From Clostridia bacterium (GTDB lineage: Bacteria > Bacillota > UBA994 > PWPR01): a stretch of 16,799 nt of DNA. The translations under genes and the position numbers were made by a program. The notes under the pieces were generated by a model, which saw nothing but the letters and a program-made list of their open reading frames with translations, was not told where the DNA came from and did no database searches. The stretch spans positions 1 to 16,799 of the forward strand of contig PWPR01000059.1 in assembly GCA_003557085.1 (NCBI GenBank). The letters are read 5' to 3'. Of this stretch, positions 1 to 6,662 are shown piece by piece. Numbering within the stretch: the stretch's first letter is position 1; every line of letters starts with the position of its first letter.

Positions 1-1
1 A

Positions 2-550
2 GTTACTGCAATTGAAATGCAGATTATCGAACCGTTTGAAGCAAGCTCATTTTCTGATGATTTGAGAGCCAGACTTGCCGATAAAGACATAACTATAACA
101 AATTGGAAAGAGGAGAATCAACAACTTTTAAGTGGATTAAGTGGTCAAACAACTTCTAGCTTAATGATTCAAGTATTTGTAATCATATCTGTAGTTTTAG
201 GGATAGCGAGTGTATTAGCAATTACTGTTATGCAAAAATCGAGGCAAATTGGTATATTAAAAGCAATGGGTATCAAAGACAAAACATCAAGCTATATTTT
301 CCTTTTTCAAGGGTTTATTTTGGGAATATTTGGAGGTATACTAGGTATCATTTTAGGAATTGGTTTAGTTTTTGCTTTTTCAAGCTTTGCACTCAATCCA
401 GATGGGTCGGCAATAGTTCCAATTGTATTAAACCCAACATTTATAGGGATTTCTGGAATGATTGCTATACTTGCCTCTACTATCGCTTCTATAATACCAG
501 CACAGAAATCTAAAAAAGTCTCTCCAATTGAGGTGATTCGAAATGGATAA
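2..550 (+). CDS. ABC transporter permease, MacB/LolC (FtsX-like) type, 3' part
   Basis: This is the C-terminal part of a membrane permease. The frame is open to the left edge, so the true start lies outside the window, and the first in-frame ATG at 17 is internal. About 182 residues are visible. A soluble, presumably extracytoplasmic, stretch is followed by a membrane segment near visible residues 54-77 and a cytoplasmic coupling motif (RQIGILKAMGI). A Gly-rich membrane segment at about 97-126 and a last one at about 146-168 follow. The end PIEVIRNG is typical of this family. The stop overlaps the next ATPase gene by 8 bases, so the two are almost certainly translated together and form one complex. 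MacB/LolC-type systems move lipids, lipoproteins, peptides or drugs by mechanotransmission rather than by a channel; the substrate here cannot be read from sequence. Confidence 0.88.
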   Translation, partial: VTAIEMQIIEPFEASSFSDDLRARLADKDITITNWKEENQQLLSGLSGQTTSSLMIQVFVIISVVLGIASVLAITVMQKSRQIGILKAMGIKDKTSSYIFLFQGFILGIFGGILGIILGIGLVFAFSSFALNPDGSAIVPIVLNPTFIGISGMIAILASTIASIIPAQKSKKVSPIEVIRNG

Positions 551-1232
551 TATAATTCAACTCAACAAAATTAATAAAGAGTATGGTACAACCGTTAAGA
601 CAAAGGTGCTTTTTGATCTAAATTTACAGTTTGCTAAAGGTAGCTTTAATGGAATAATTGGGCAGTCAGGTAGCGGAAAGAGCACACTACTCAATATAAT
701 TGGCACTTTAGATAAGCCCACTTCAGGAGAGGTATTTATTGATGGGAAAAGAACTGATCAAATGGATAGTAACCAGTTAGCTGTATTAAGGAATGAAAAA
801 ATTGGTTTTATCTTTCAGTTTCACTACTTACTTCCAGAGTTTACTGCTTTTGAAAATGTAATGATGCCTTATTATATTCAAAAAAATATGTTTGACAAAG
901 GCCTAGATAAGCGCGCAAATGAGTTGATGGATTTAGTAGGACTTCAAAAAGTTAAGAACAATTTGGCTGGGAATATGAGTGGTGGACAGCAGCAAAGAAC
1001 AGCAATTGCTAGAGCACTAATTAATAACCCTCAAGTTATTTTAGCAGATGAACCTACTGGCAATTTAGACTCTAACACAAGTGAAACAGTTTACGAATTG
1101 CTTAGAGATATTAACGTAAAATTTGGAACAACATTTATCTTAATTACCCATGATAGAAGAATTGCAGAAAAAACTGATAGGATAATTGAAATAAGAGATG
1201 GTCGTGTATATAGCGACTTTTCAAAAGTATAA
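543..1232 (+). CDS. ABC transporter ATP-binding protein, LolD/MacB-like
   Basis: A 229-residue cytoplasmic ATPase that would power the preceding permease. Walker A is GQSGSGKST (residues 40-48), the Q-loop is FIFQFHYLLPEF (89-100), the signature is MSGGQQQR (145-152, Met in place of the usual Leu), Walker B is VILADEP (165-171) and the switch His is H203 (THD). The Q-loop with FHYLLPEFTAFENV is the form common in LolD and related MacB-class ATPases. Length is normal for the family. The ATG start overlaps the permease stop by 8 bases, so translational coupling is likely. A 12-bp hairpin follows directly. It belongs to the macrolide-exporter/lipoprotein-release group; the transported compound is unknown. 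Confidence 0.93.
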   Translation: MDNIIQLNKINKEYGTTVKTKVLFDLNLQFAKGSFNGIIGQSGSGKSTLLNIIGTLDKPTSGEVFIDGKRTDQMDSNQLAVLRNEKIGFIFQFHYLLPEFTAFENVMMPYYIQKNMFDKGLDKRANELMDLVGLQKVKNNLAGNMSGGQQQRTAIARALINNPQVILADEPTGNLDSNTSETVYELLRDINVKFGTTFILITHDRRIAEKTDRIIEIRDGRVYSDFSKV

Positions 1233-1234
1233 AC

Positions 1235-1264
1235 TTAGGCTCAGCAACTAGATGCTGAGCCTAA
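1235..1264. terminator. Hairpin between convergent genes, probable bidirectional terminator
   Basis: A perfect 12-bp stem (1235-1246 paired with 1253-1264) encloses the loop ACTAGA. It lies 3 bases after the ABC ATPase stop and 8 bases beyond the stop of the minus-strand 38-codon gene. Neither side has a strong T-run (AAACATTAATT on plus, GTTTATACTTTT on minus), so termination efficiency is uncertain. Confidence 0.7.
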
Positions 1265-1272
1265 AACATTAA

Positions 1273-1389
1273 TTACTTCTTGTCTTCACATTTATGTTCT
1301 TCTTTTCCATGACATTTTTCTATTAATTCTTTACTACATTTACCATCAGCAGGTCTTCTTTCTGGATGTTCACATTTTACTTTAGCCAC
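1273..1389 (-). CDS. 38-residue Cys/His-rich small protein, possible metal-binding peptide
   Basis: A small gene of 38 codons starting with GTG at 1389-1387. A near-perfect SD (AAAGGAGGG, 1404-1396) sits 6 bases before the start. The product is Lys/Glu-rich and contains Cys6, His8, Cys18, Cys26, His27, His32 and Cys34, giving the patterns C-E-H, C-H and H-x-C. It has no membrane segment or signal peptide. It starts one base after the stop of the ArsR-family gene upstream, so the two form one transcript, and its SD lies inside that gene's last codons. Seven potential metal ligands in 38 residues next to an ArsR/SmtB-type regulator suggest a metal-binding or metal-buffering peptide, but that is inference. 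I do not recognise the family with certainty. Confidence 0.75.
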   Translation of the reverse strand: MAKVKCEHPERRPADGKCSKELIEKCHGKEEHKCEDKK

Positions 1390-1390
1390 T

Positions 1391-1708
1391 TTATACCCTC
1401 CTTTCGTTACAACAGTTTCTATCATTACAATCTGAAATTGAGCTCTGTATTTCAGATAGTTTGCTAATGCTACTTGATAACTGCTTTAAAACATCTCTTT
1501 GTACAATGTAATGTGTAAAATAGCCTCTCTTCTCGCCAATTACTAACCCAGCTTCTCTTAAAATCTTAAGTTGCTGAGAAACAGCAGATTTTGATATATT
1601 AAGTCTGCTAGCTAGTGAGCCAACACAGTAGTCATTTTTAAGTAAAAGGTTGACTATTTCCAGTCTGTTTTCATCAGCAAGTGCTTTTATATGTAGTAAG
1701 ATATTGAT
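1391..1708 (-). CDS. ArsR/SmtB-family transcriptional regulator, probable ATC start
   Basis: A 105-residue winged-helix repressor. It begins at ATC (1708-1706), followed by INILLHIKALADENRLEIVN, the classic first helices of ArsR proteins. The recognition helix region is LNISKSAVSQQLKILREAGL (residues 37-56), and the wing is around GEKRGYFTHYIV. Cys28 lies where the first Cys of the CVC metal box falls in ArsR; the second is missing (CVGSL). The C-terminus carries Cys94, Cys99 and Cys100, possible metal or thiol sensor residues. No ATG, GTG or TTG exists in frame before the conserved domain, and a TAA stands 5 codons upstream (1723-1721). The SD AGAGGTGA (1720-1713) places GAGG 7 bases before ATC. 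It probably represses its own operon from 1731-1741. A sequence error (ATG read as ATC) cannot be excluded. Confidence 0.85.
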   Translation of the reverse strand: MNILLHIKALADENRLEIVNLLLKNDYCVGSLASRLNISKSAVSQQLKILREAGLVIGEKRGYFTHYIVQRDVLKQLSSSISKLSEIQSSISDCNDRNCCNERRV

Positions 1709-1730
1709 AAAATCACCTCTTTAATTAAGT

Positions 1731-1741
1731 GTTTACTAAAC
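1731..1741. promoter_or_regulatory. Candidate ArsR operator
   Basis: GTTTACTAAAC is an 11-base inverted repeat (GTTTA/TAAAC around one central base). It lies directly downstream of the -10 box of the minus-strand ArsR operon, over the expected transcription start, where a repressor would block initiation. Assignment to ArsR is by position only. Confidence 0.5.
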
Positions 1742-1744
1742 TAA

Positions 1745-1773
1745 ATTATAAATAACTTAATCAAAAATGTCAA
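1745..1773 (-). promoter_or_regulatory. Perfect consensus sigma-A promoter of the ArsR operon
   Basis: On the minus strand, TTGACA (1773-1768) and TATAAT (1750-1745) are separated by exactly 17 bases. Both hexamers match the consensus fully. It drives the ArsR-family gene and the 38-codon gene. Such a strong promoter is what one expects when a repressor holds it off in the uninduced state. Confidence 0.88.
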
Positions 1774-1810
1774 GAATAAAATATGTAGATACCTCTATTT
1801 GGTAAAATAG

Positions 1811-1816
1811 TATAAT
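1811..1816 (+). promoter_or_regulatory. -10 box for the acetyltransferase gene
   Basis: TATAAT lies 26 bases upstream of the ATG at 1843. A clear -35 is lacking (GATACC at 1788-1793 would give a 17-base spacer). The SD GAGG (1832-1835) is 7 bases from the ATG. Confidence 0.5.
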
Positions 1817-1842
1817 TAATTAAAAGTAAATGAGGTGAGATA

Positions 1843-2730
1843 ATGGTAGTAAAGTTTAGAAATTATAAACATACAGAAAGATTTTCAAAGGACTATTTTT
1901 CTGTAGTAGAATTTTTAGAAAGAATTAATGATTCTAATCTTACAAATGCAAACTTTCTTTGGGGACGTTGGGCTTGGATGATTAGTAGACCAGTTGATAA
2001 TGAAGAGGATAAGAAAAAAATAGGACTTTGGCTTGATAATGATAATGTAGTTGCTCTTGCTACTTTTGAACTTACTTTTGGTAAAGTGCATATCATGGTA
2101 GATAGAGCATACAGGTATTTAATAAAAGAAATAATGGATTATACGCAAGCAGAATTATCAGGTAAAGACGGTTTGCAAATTATCATAAATGATACGGATA
2201 AAAGATTCCAAGAATATGCAAGAGCTAAAAACATGCGGCCTAGTCAAAGAAATCAGAAAACATCCATATTTAATTGTAGCAATGAGTTAAGCTATAATTT
2301 GCCAGACTTCTATAAAATTATAAGTATGGATCAAGAGTGGAGTTGGGAGCAATACAATAGAGTAATGTGGAGAGGGTTCAATCATGAAGGAGAGCCCTCA
2401 CAAAGTAAGGAAGATCTTGATTGGAGAAAGTCTATGCTTAGTAGCCCACATCTTAGCAAGGAGCTTTGCTTGGCTGTTTGTAATGCTCAAGGAGAGTATG
2501 TGAGCCATTGTTGCTTGTGGCATTTACCAGGAAGTAAGGTAGCTTATATTGAGCCAGTTGCTACAGACCCATTATATAGAAAGAAAGGCTTAGCAAAAGC
2601 AGCACTTTTTGAAGCAATAAATAGAGTTAGAAGAATGGGGGCTGAAAAAATCATAGTAGGCTCATCACAGCAGTTCTATTATAATATTGGATTTGCCCCA
2701 CACACTACAGAAACATGGTGGGAAAGCTAG
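1843..2730 (+). CDS. GNAT-family N-acetyltransferase
   Basis: A 295-residue soluble protein. The C-terminal half (about 205-290) holds a GNAT fold: strand VAYIEPVATDPLYRKKGLA, with the acetyl-CoA pyrophosphate-binding motif R-K-K-G-L-A at 246-251, and the late motif FYYNIGF near 278-284 that is common at the end of GNAT domains. The N-terminal half (1-150) is Trp-rich and may be a degenerate second GNAT-like domain, as in other acetyltransferases of about 300 residues. The substrate (amine, antibiotic, protein N-terminus or other) cannot be read. The ATG has a strong SD (GAGGTGAG) at normal distance. It is a single gene, divergent from the ArsR operon and with its own -10 box. Confidence 0.88.
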   Translation: MVVKFRNYKHTERFSKDYFSVVEFLERINDSNLTNANFLWGRWAWMISRPVDNEEDKKKIGLWLDNDNVVALATFELTFGKVHIMVDRAYRYLIKEIMDYTQAELSGKDGLQIIINDTDKRFQEYARAKNMRPSQRNQKTSIFNCSNELSYNLPDFYKIISMDQEWSWEQYNRVMWRGFNHEGEPSQSKEDLDWRKSMLSSPHLSKELCLAVCNAQGEYVSHCCLWHLPGSKVAYIEPVATDPLYRKKGLAKAALFEAINRVRRMGAEKIIVGSSQQFYYNIGFAPHTTETWWES

Positions 2731-2769
2731 ATAAATAAAATATAAAGGATAAAATTCAGCTTTAAAATA

Positions 2770-2798
2770 TTGACAACTTCCCATAATTGATATAGTAT
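2770..2798 (+). promoter_or_regulatory. Promoter of the PadR/DUF2812 operon
   Basis: TTGACA (2770-2775) is a perfect -35. TAGTAT (2793-2798), 17 bases on, is a usable -10; TATAGT (2791-2796) overlaps it with a shorter spacer. The -10 overlaps the inverted repeat at 2796-2814. Confidence 0.7.
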
Positions 2799-2843
2799 AT
2801 CGACAGACGATATACAGCGTGGCGATATAACGTCTTGCGATAG
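2796..2843. promoter_or_regulatory. PadR operator array: inverted repeat plus phased CGATA(TA) copies
   Basis: TATATCG ACAGA CGATATA (2796-2814) is a perfect 7+7 inverted repeat overlapping the -10. The half-site recurs as CGATATA at 2823 and CGATAG at 2838, so copies at 2808, 2823 and 2838 start exactly 15 bases apart. This is a plausible autoregulatory operator for the PadR protein encoded just downstream. Confidence 0.7.
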
Positions 2844-2866
2844 TTAATTAACATGGGAGGATTTTT

Positions 2867-3205
2867 ATGGGAAATAAAACCGATAATTCTGCGTTAACAG
2901 AAGCAGTATTTTATATTTTACTGTCTTTATTGGAGCCAATGCATGGCTATGGAATAATTCAAAATGTCATAGACCTAACAAATAATAGAGTAAATTTAGC
3001 TCCAGGAACACTTTATGGAGCTCTTAACACGCTACAGGAAAAAGACTTAATTAGGCCATATGATACTGATGATGATTCGAGAAGAAAAGAATATGTAATT
3101 ACAAAAGAGGGAAAAGAAACCTTAATGAGAGATTTAGTTAGGCTAAAAGAGTTAGTAAAAAATGGAGACAAGTATTTGGGGAGAAAAACTAATGAGAGTA
3201 ATTAA
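2867..3205 (+). CDS. PadR-family transcriptional regulator
   Basis: A 112-residue winged-helix regulator. The N-terminal region TEAVFYILLSLLEPMHGYGI (11-30) is the PadR hallmark with the HGY motif. APGTLYGALNTLQEKDLI (45-62) is the recognition helix, and DDDSRRKEYVITKEGKE (68-84) is the wing. The C-terminal helix used for dimerising is short, as in small PadR proteins. The start is ATG with SD GGGAGG (2855-2860). The gene overlaps the following DUF2812 gene by 14 bases. PadR proteins usually repress their own operon until a phenolic compound, drug or envelope signal is sensed; the operator array upstream fits autoregulation. The ligand is unknown. Confidence 0.93.
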   Translation: MGNKTDNSALTEAVFYILLSLLEPMHGYGIIQNVIDLTNNRVNLAPGTLYGALNTLQEKDLIRPYDTDDDSRRKEYVITKEGKETLMRDLVRLKELVKNGDKYLGRKTNESN

Positions 3206-3740
3206 AAGAAAATTATTTTTTGCTTGGCAATTTGAAGAAGAAGAAAGTTGGTTAAATGAAATGTCCAAACAGGGGCTTCATTTAGTTGCAGTAAATCCTT
3301 TATTATTAAAGTACGAGTTTGAACAAAGAAAAGATAAAGAGTACACCTATAGATTAGAGTTTTTGGATGATTTACCAAGTAGCAGAAAAGGATTGGATTA
3401 TCTGCAGTTCCTATCCGACCTTGGAGTGGAGCAAGTTGGAAGTTTTATGCGATGGGTGTATTTAAGAAAAAATAAAAGTAGTGGTCAGTTTCACCTCCAT
3501 TCAGACCTTAGTTCTAGAATTAAATATTTCAAAAGGATAAGAATGCTTTTCATTGCATTATCTCCGTTGATGTTTATTAATACGATTAACTTGATAAATA
3601 CTTATTTAAGAACAAAAAGTGGTGTGATTTTTGGCCTTAGTGGATTAACAATTATTGTTGCAACCTTTTTTGTAACTGGCATATTAACAATGAATAGTAA
3701 AATTAAGAATCTAGATAAAAACAGTAATATTTGGGAGTAG
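3192..3740 (+). CDS. DUF2812 domain membrane protein
   Basis: I choose the ATG at 3192, not the upstream in-frame ATG at 3162, because SD GGGGAG (3178-3183) lies 8 bases before it and the product then begins MRVIKRKLFFAWQFEEEESW, the usual start of DUF2812 proteins. The 182-residue product has an N-terminal soluble DUF2812 domain (about 5-95; K-Q-G-L-H and Y-R-L-E-F-L-D-D motifs), then two membrane helices (about 116-136 and 144-166) and a charged tail. DUF2812 proteins are encoded next to PadR regulators in many Firmicutes and act with them; their biochemical role is not established. The gene overlaps PadR by 14 bases and is followed by a strong terminator. Confidence 0.88.
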   Translation: MRVIKRKLFFAWQFEEEESWLNEMSKQGLHLVAVNPLLLKYEFEQRKDKEYTYRLEFLDDLPSSRKGLDYLQFLSDLGVEQVGSFMRWVYLRKNKSSGQFHLHSDLSSRIKYFKRIRMLFIALSPLMFINTINLINTYLRTKSGVIFGLSGLTIIVATFFVTGILTMNSKIKNLDKNSNIWE

Positions 3741-3745
3741 AGTTA

Positions 3746-3780
3746 ATCAAGAGTTTGTTAAGGCTCTTGATATTTTTTTT
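3746..3780 (+). terminator. Rho-independent terminator of the PadR operon
   Basis: An 8-bp stem ATCAAGAG/CTCTTGAT (3746-3753 with 3764-3771) around a 10-base loop, followed by a run of eight T (3773-3780). Confidence 0.85.
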
Positions 3781-4136
3781 ATGTTTAAAACCGAATAGCT
3801 AAAATAATGATATAATCATGGTATACAATAATGATTTAAGGTGCGAAAGTATTAATAATAAGGGCTCTTTTTTTGAGTACAAAAATGCTCCAACAATATA
3901 AATTATCATTTCTGTTGATTATCACTTCCAAATAAGTGTTTTGCTTAGATTTTACTCATGAGAATTTTTTAAAGTAAACTACAAAAGCAAATCTTAACAA
4001 GAAACGATAAGATATTAATTCAAAAGTTTCTCAGTGATTTAATTAAGTAAGATTTTATAAACATGACAGCTACCTTTTTAATATAGTACATATTTGATTA
4101 TAGCTATGGTGAATAAAAACAAGAGAGGGATGTAAA
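3781..4136. other. AT-rich intergenic stretch with no recognisable gene
   Basis: About 356 bases between a terminator and the HerA-like gene. I find no ORF with an SD, no tRNA and no riboswitch signature that I know. A TATAAT at 3811-3816 lacks a good -35. TAAACA (4058-4063), 18 bases, TATAGT (4082-4087) is a possible promoter for the downstream gene. The SD GAGAGGG (4123-4129) lies 7 bases before the ATG at 4137. The region may hold a leader or a degraded gene, but I see no direct support for either. Confidence 0.5.
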
Positions 4137-6572
4137 ATGCATGATTTTGAGAAGCTGGGAGTTTTTTATCTGGGAAAAACGCATGACTTAACTGGAGAAG
4201 GTATTGAAGAAAACTTAGTACTGTATAAATCTAAGGATTTGACTACACATGCAGTTATCATTGGAATGACAGGAAGTGGCAAGACAGGGCTAGGTATAGG
4301 ATTGCTTGAAGAAGCAGCTATTGATAATATCCCTGTTATTGTAATTGATCCAAAAGGTGATATGGGGAATATGGCTTTGTCATTTCCAGATTTAAAACCA
4401 GAAGATTTTGAGCCCTGGATTAACCCACATGAGGCTTCACACAAAGGTTTATCAACTATGGAGTATGCTAAAGAGCAGGCCACTCTTTGGAGAAAAGGAC
4501 TTGGTCATTGGGGACAAGGTCCTGATAGGATAAAAAAGTATCATAATGCTGCTAATATTACTGTTTATACGCCTGGAAGCTCAGCTGGCACTGGTGTATC
4601 TCTGCTAAAGTCGTTTGTAGCTCCTCCTCAAGAAATCTTAAATGATAGAGATGCATTAAGTGATAAAGTTAGTTCGACAACCACAAGTATTCTTTCTTTA
4701 GTAGGTATAAATGCAGACCCTATTACTAGTCAAGAGCATATCTTAATATCAAATATTTTGAATTATTTCTGGAAAGATAGCAAGAACTTATCTATTGAAG
4801 AGTTAATTGGAGCAATACAAAACCCACCTATGTATAAAATAGGGGTATTATCACTAGATAATTTTTATCCATCTAAAGATAGATTTTCTTTAGCTATGAG
4901 ATTAAACGGACTCTTAGCATCTCCTAGCTTCGCTTCATGGCTAGAAGGAGAACCTCTAGATGTAAATAACTTTTTGTTTACAGAAGAAGGTAGACCAAGA
5001 GTGTCGATTTTCTCAATTTCACATTTGCCAGATAGTGAAAGAATGTTCTTTGTTAGTATGCTACTTAACGAAGTAATAGCTTGGATGCGAACTCAGCCTG
5101 GCACTGGTAGTTTAAGAGCTATCTTATACATGGATGAAATGTATGGATTTTTACCTCCTACAGCTAATCCGCCCTCAAAAACACCCTTTATGACTTTACT
5201 CAAGCAAGCTAGGGCATATGGATTAGGCTTAGTATTAGCTACTCAGAATCCTGTAGATTTGGATTATAAAGCTTTGTCAAACACGGGAACTTGGTTTATT
5301 GGTAGGCTTCAAACTGAAAGAGATAAGGGCAGGGTGATTGCTGGTTTAGAAGGAGCTGCTGCAGGAGGCAATTTCGATAGAAGAAAAGTAGAGCAAATAT
5401 TAGCAGGTCTTAGTCAAAGAATGTTTTATTTGCATAATGTTCACTCTGATGAAGCAATGATTTTTCAAACAAGGTGGGTCATGTCTTATATGGCTGGACC
5501 ATTAACGAGAGAGCAAATTTCAGCTTTGCCTAAAACAGAAAGAAAATTGGAGAATCTTAGACTAGAACCAACTGTTGTAAAATTTGAAGAAATACTTGAA
5601 GAAGAGTTTTTGCCAACAGAAGAGAAAAATAATAGTCAACCAATTTTACCAAGTCAAATTAGACAAGTATTTTTACCAATAACAAGGAGCCTTAGTGGCG
5701 AAACAACCTATGTTCCCAAAATAATAGGGGTTGCTGATGTTAGATACACAAATGCGAATCACGGTGTTAATCATCAGGAAAGAGTAATGTATATTACCCC
5801 CTTAAACAAAGGGCCTATTATACTTGATTGGACACAAGCTCAAAAAATTGATTTATCCTTAGCTGATTTAGATACTAAAGCAGTTAATGGTGTTTGTTTT
5901 GCAGGTTTGCCATCAGAAGCAGCAAATATAAGGAATTATGATAAATGGATTAGTGCTTTTAGGGGATATCTCCGTTCATATAATCCACTTAAGGTATTTT
6001 ACAGCCCAACTCTTAAGGTTGTTTCTGATCCTAGTGAATATGAAAGAGAGTTTAGAATTAGAGTTTCTCATTTGGCACATGAGCATAGGGATAAAGCTAT
6101 GGAAGAGTTAAGAAGAAGGTATGGTGTTAGAATTAGCACTTTAGAAGAAAGAAAGAGAAGAGCAGAGCAAACACTTGAAAGACAATCTTCTCAAGCAAGA
6201 CAGAGGAAAGTGGATGCTGCTGTTTCTACTGGAGTAGCTGTTTTAGGCACACTTTTTGGGAGCCGATCTCTTAACCAAACATCGGTATCAAGGGTAGGGA
6301 CTGCAATGAGAAGTGCAAACAGAGCAATGCAAAGTGGGAGCAATTTGCCAATGGCAGAAGAAAATATAAAAACCATTGTCAGGCAAATTGAAGATTTAGA
6401 GCAAGAACTCCAAAGAGAGATAGATAAGTTGATAGCTAATTATGATATACATAATGAAAGTCTTGATGAAATTACTATTAGTCCAACATATGCAAATATA
6501 ACGATTCACTTTGTTGGATTAGCTTGGATGCCTTATATCAAAGATGGGTTTGGCAATCTAGCTCCTTTATAG
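4137..6572 (+). CDS. HerA/VirB4-like P-loop ATPase, large stand-alone form
   Basis: An 811-residue ATPase of the HerA-FtsK class (DUF87-like core), probably a hexameric DNA or polymer pump. Walker A is GMTGSGKT (43-50), followed by VIVIDPKGDMGNM (67-79), the strand/loop typical of HerA. Walker B is AILYMDE (328-334). ATQNPVDLD (368-376) is the sensor region, and FIGRLQTERDKGR (387-399) carries candidate arginine fingers. A linker follows, then a C-terminal part with a highly charged coiled coil (about 635-692), a Gly/Ala-rich small-residue patch (about 694-732) and another coiled coil (about 740-768). The last 40 residues look like beta strands. There is no NurA nuclease, SIR2, relaxase or secretion gene beside it; it is monocistronic, with a terminator behind. 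HerA normally works with NurA in DNA end resection, and VirB4 in conjugation; here the partner is unknown. I am sure of the ATPase class, not the function. Confidence 0.85.
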   Translation: MHDFEKLGVFYLGKTHDLTGEGIEENLVLYKSKDLTTHAVIIGMTGSGKTGLGIGLLEEAAIDNIPVIVIDPKGDMGNMALSFPDLKPEDFEPWINPHEASHKGLSTMEYAKEQATLWRKGLGHWGQGPDRIKKYHNAANITVYTPGSSAGTGVSLLKSFVAPPQEILNDRDALSDKVSSTTTSILSLVGINADPITSQEHILISNILNYFWKDSKNLSIEELIGAIQNPPMYKIGVLSLDNFYPSKDRFSLAMRLNGLLASPSFASWLEGEPLDVNNFLFTEEGRPRVSIFSISHLPDSERMFFVSMLLNEVIAWMRTQPGTGSLRAILYMDEMYGFLPPTANPPSKTPFMTLLKQARAYGLGLVLATQNPVDLDYKALSNTGTWFIGRLQTERDKGRVIAGLEGAAAGGNFDRRKVEQILAGLSQRMFYLHNVHSDEAMIFQTRWVMSYMAGPLTREQISALPKTERKLENLRLEPTVVKFEEILEEEFLPTEEKNNSQPILPSQIRQVFLPITRSLSGETTYVPKIIGVADVRYTNANHGVNHQERVMYITPLNKGPIILDWTQAQKIDLSLADLDTKAVNGVCFAGLPSEAANIRNYDKWISAFRGYLRSYNPLKVFYSPTLKVVSDPSEYEREFRIRVSHLAHEHRDKAMEELRRRYGVRISTLEERKRRAEQTLERQSSQARQRKVDAAVSTGVAVLGTLFGSRSLNQTSVSRVGTAMRSANRAMQSGSNLPMAEENIKTIVRQIEDLEQELQREIDKLIANYDIHNESLDEITISPTYANITIHFVGLAWMPYIKDGFGNLAPL

Positions 6573-6609
6573 AAAGGTATTAATGCCTATAAAATAGTAG
6601 TTAAAATTG

Positions 6610-6645
6610 AAAAGCAGAGAGATTAATTAAAACCTCTCTGCTTTT
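6610..6645. terminator. Bidirectional terminator between convergent genes
   Basis: A perfect 12-bp stem AAAAGCAGAGAG/CTCTCTGCTTTT (6610-6621 with 6634-6645) with a 12-base loop. It ends in T-runs on both strands and serves both the HerA-like gene and the converging gamma-glutamyltransferase-family gene. Confidence 0.88.
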
Positions 6646-6662
6646 AGTTATATAGTTTATTT

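Noticed and set aside
3162..3191. ATG at 3162 as start of the DUF2812 gene
   Set aside because: It would extend the gene 44 bases into padR, with no SD; the ATG at 3192 has a good SD and gives the family's normal N-terminus.
3818..3901. A 27-codon ORF starting at ATG in the gap before the HerA-like gene
   Set aside because: No SD in front, unremarkable composition and no recognisable motif.
4166..4483. A 105-codon minus-strand ORF inside the HerA-like gene
   Set aside because: Antisense shadow of the conserved Walker A region, which explains its open frame.
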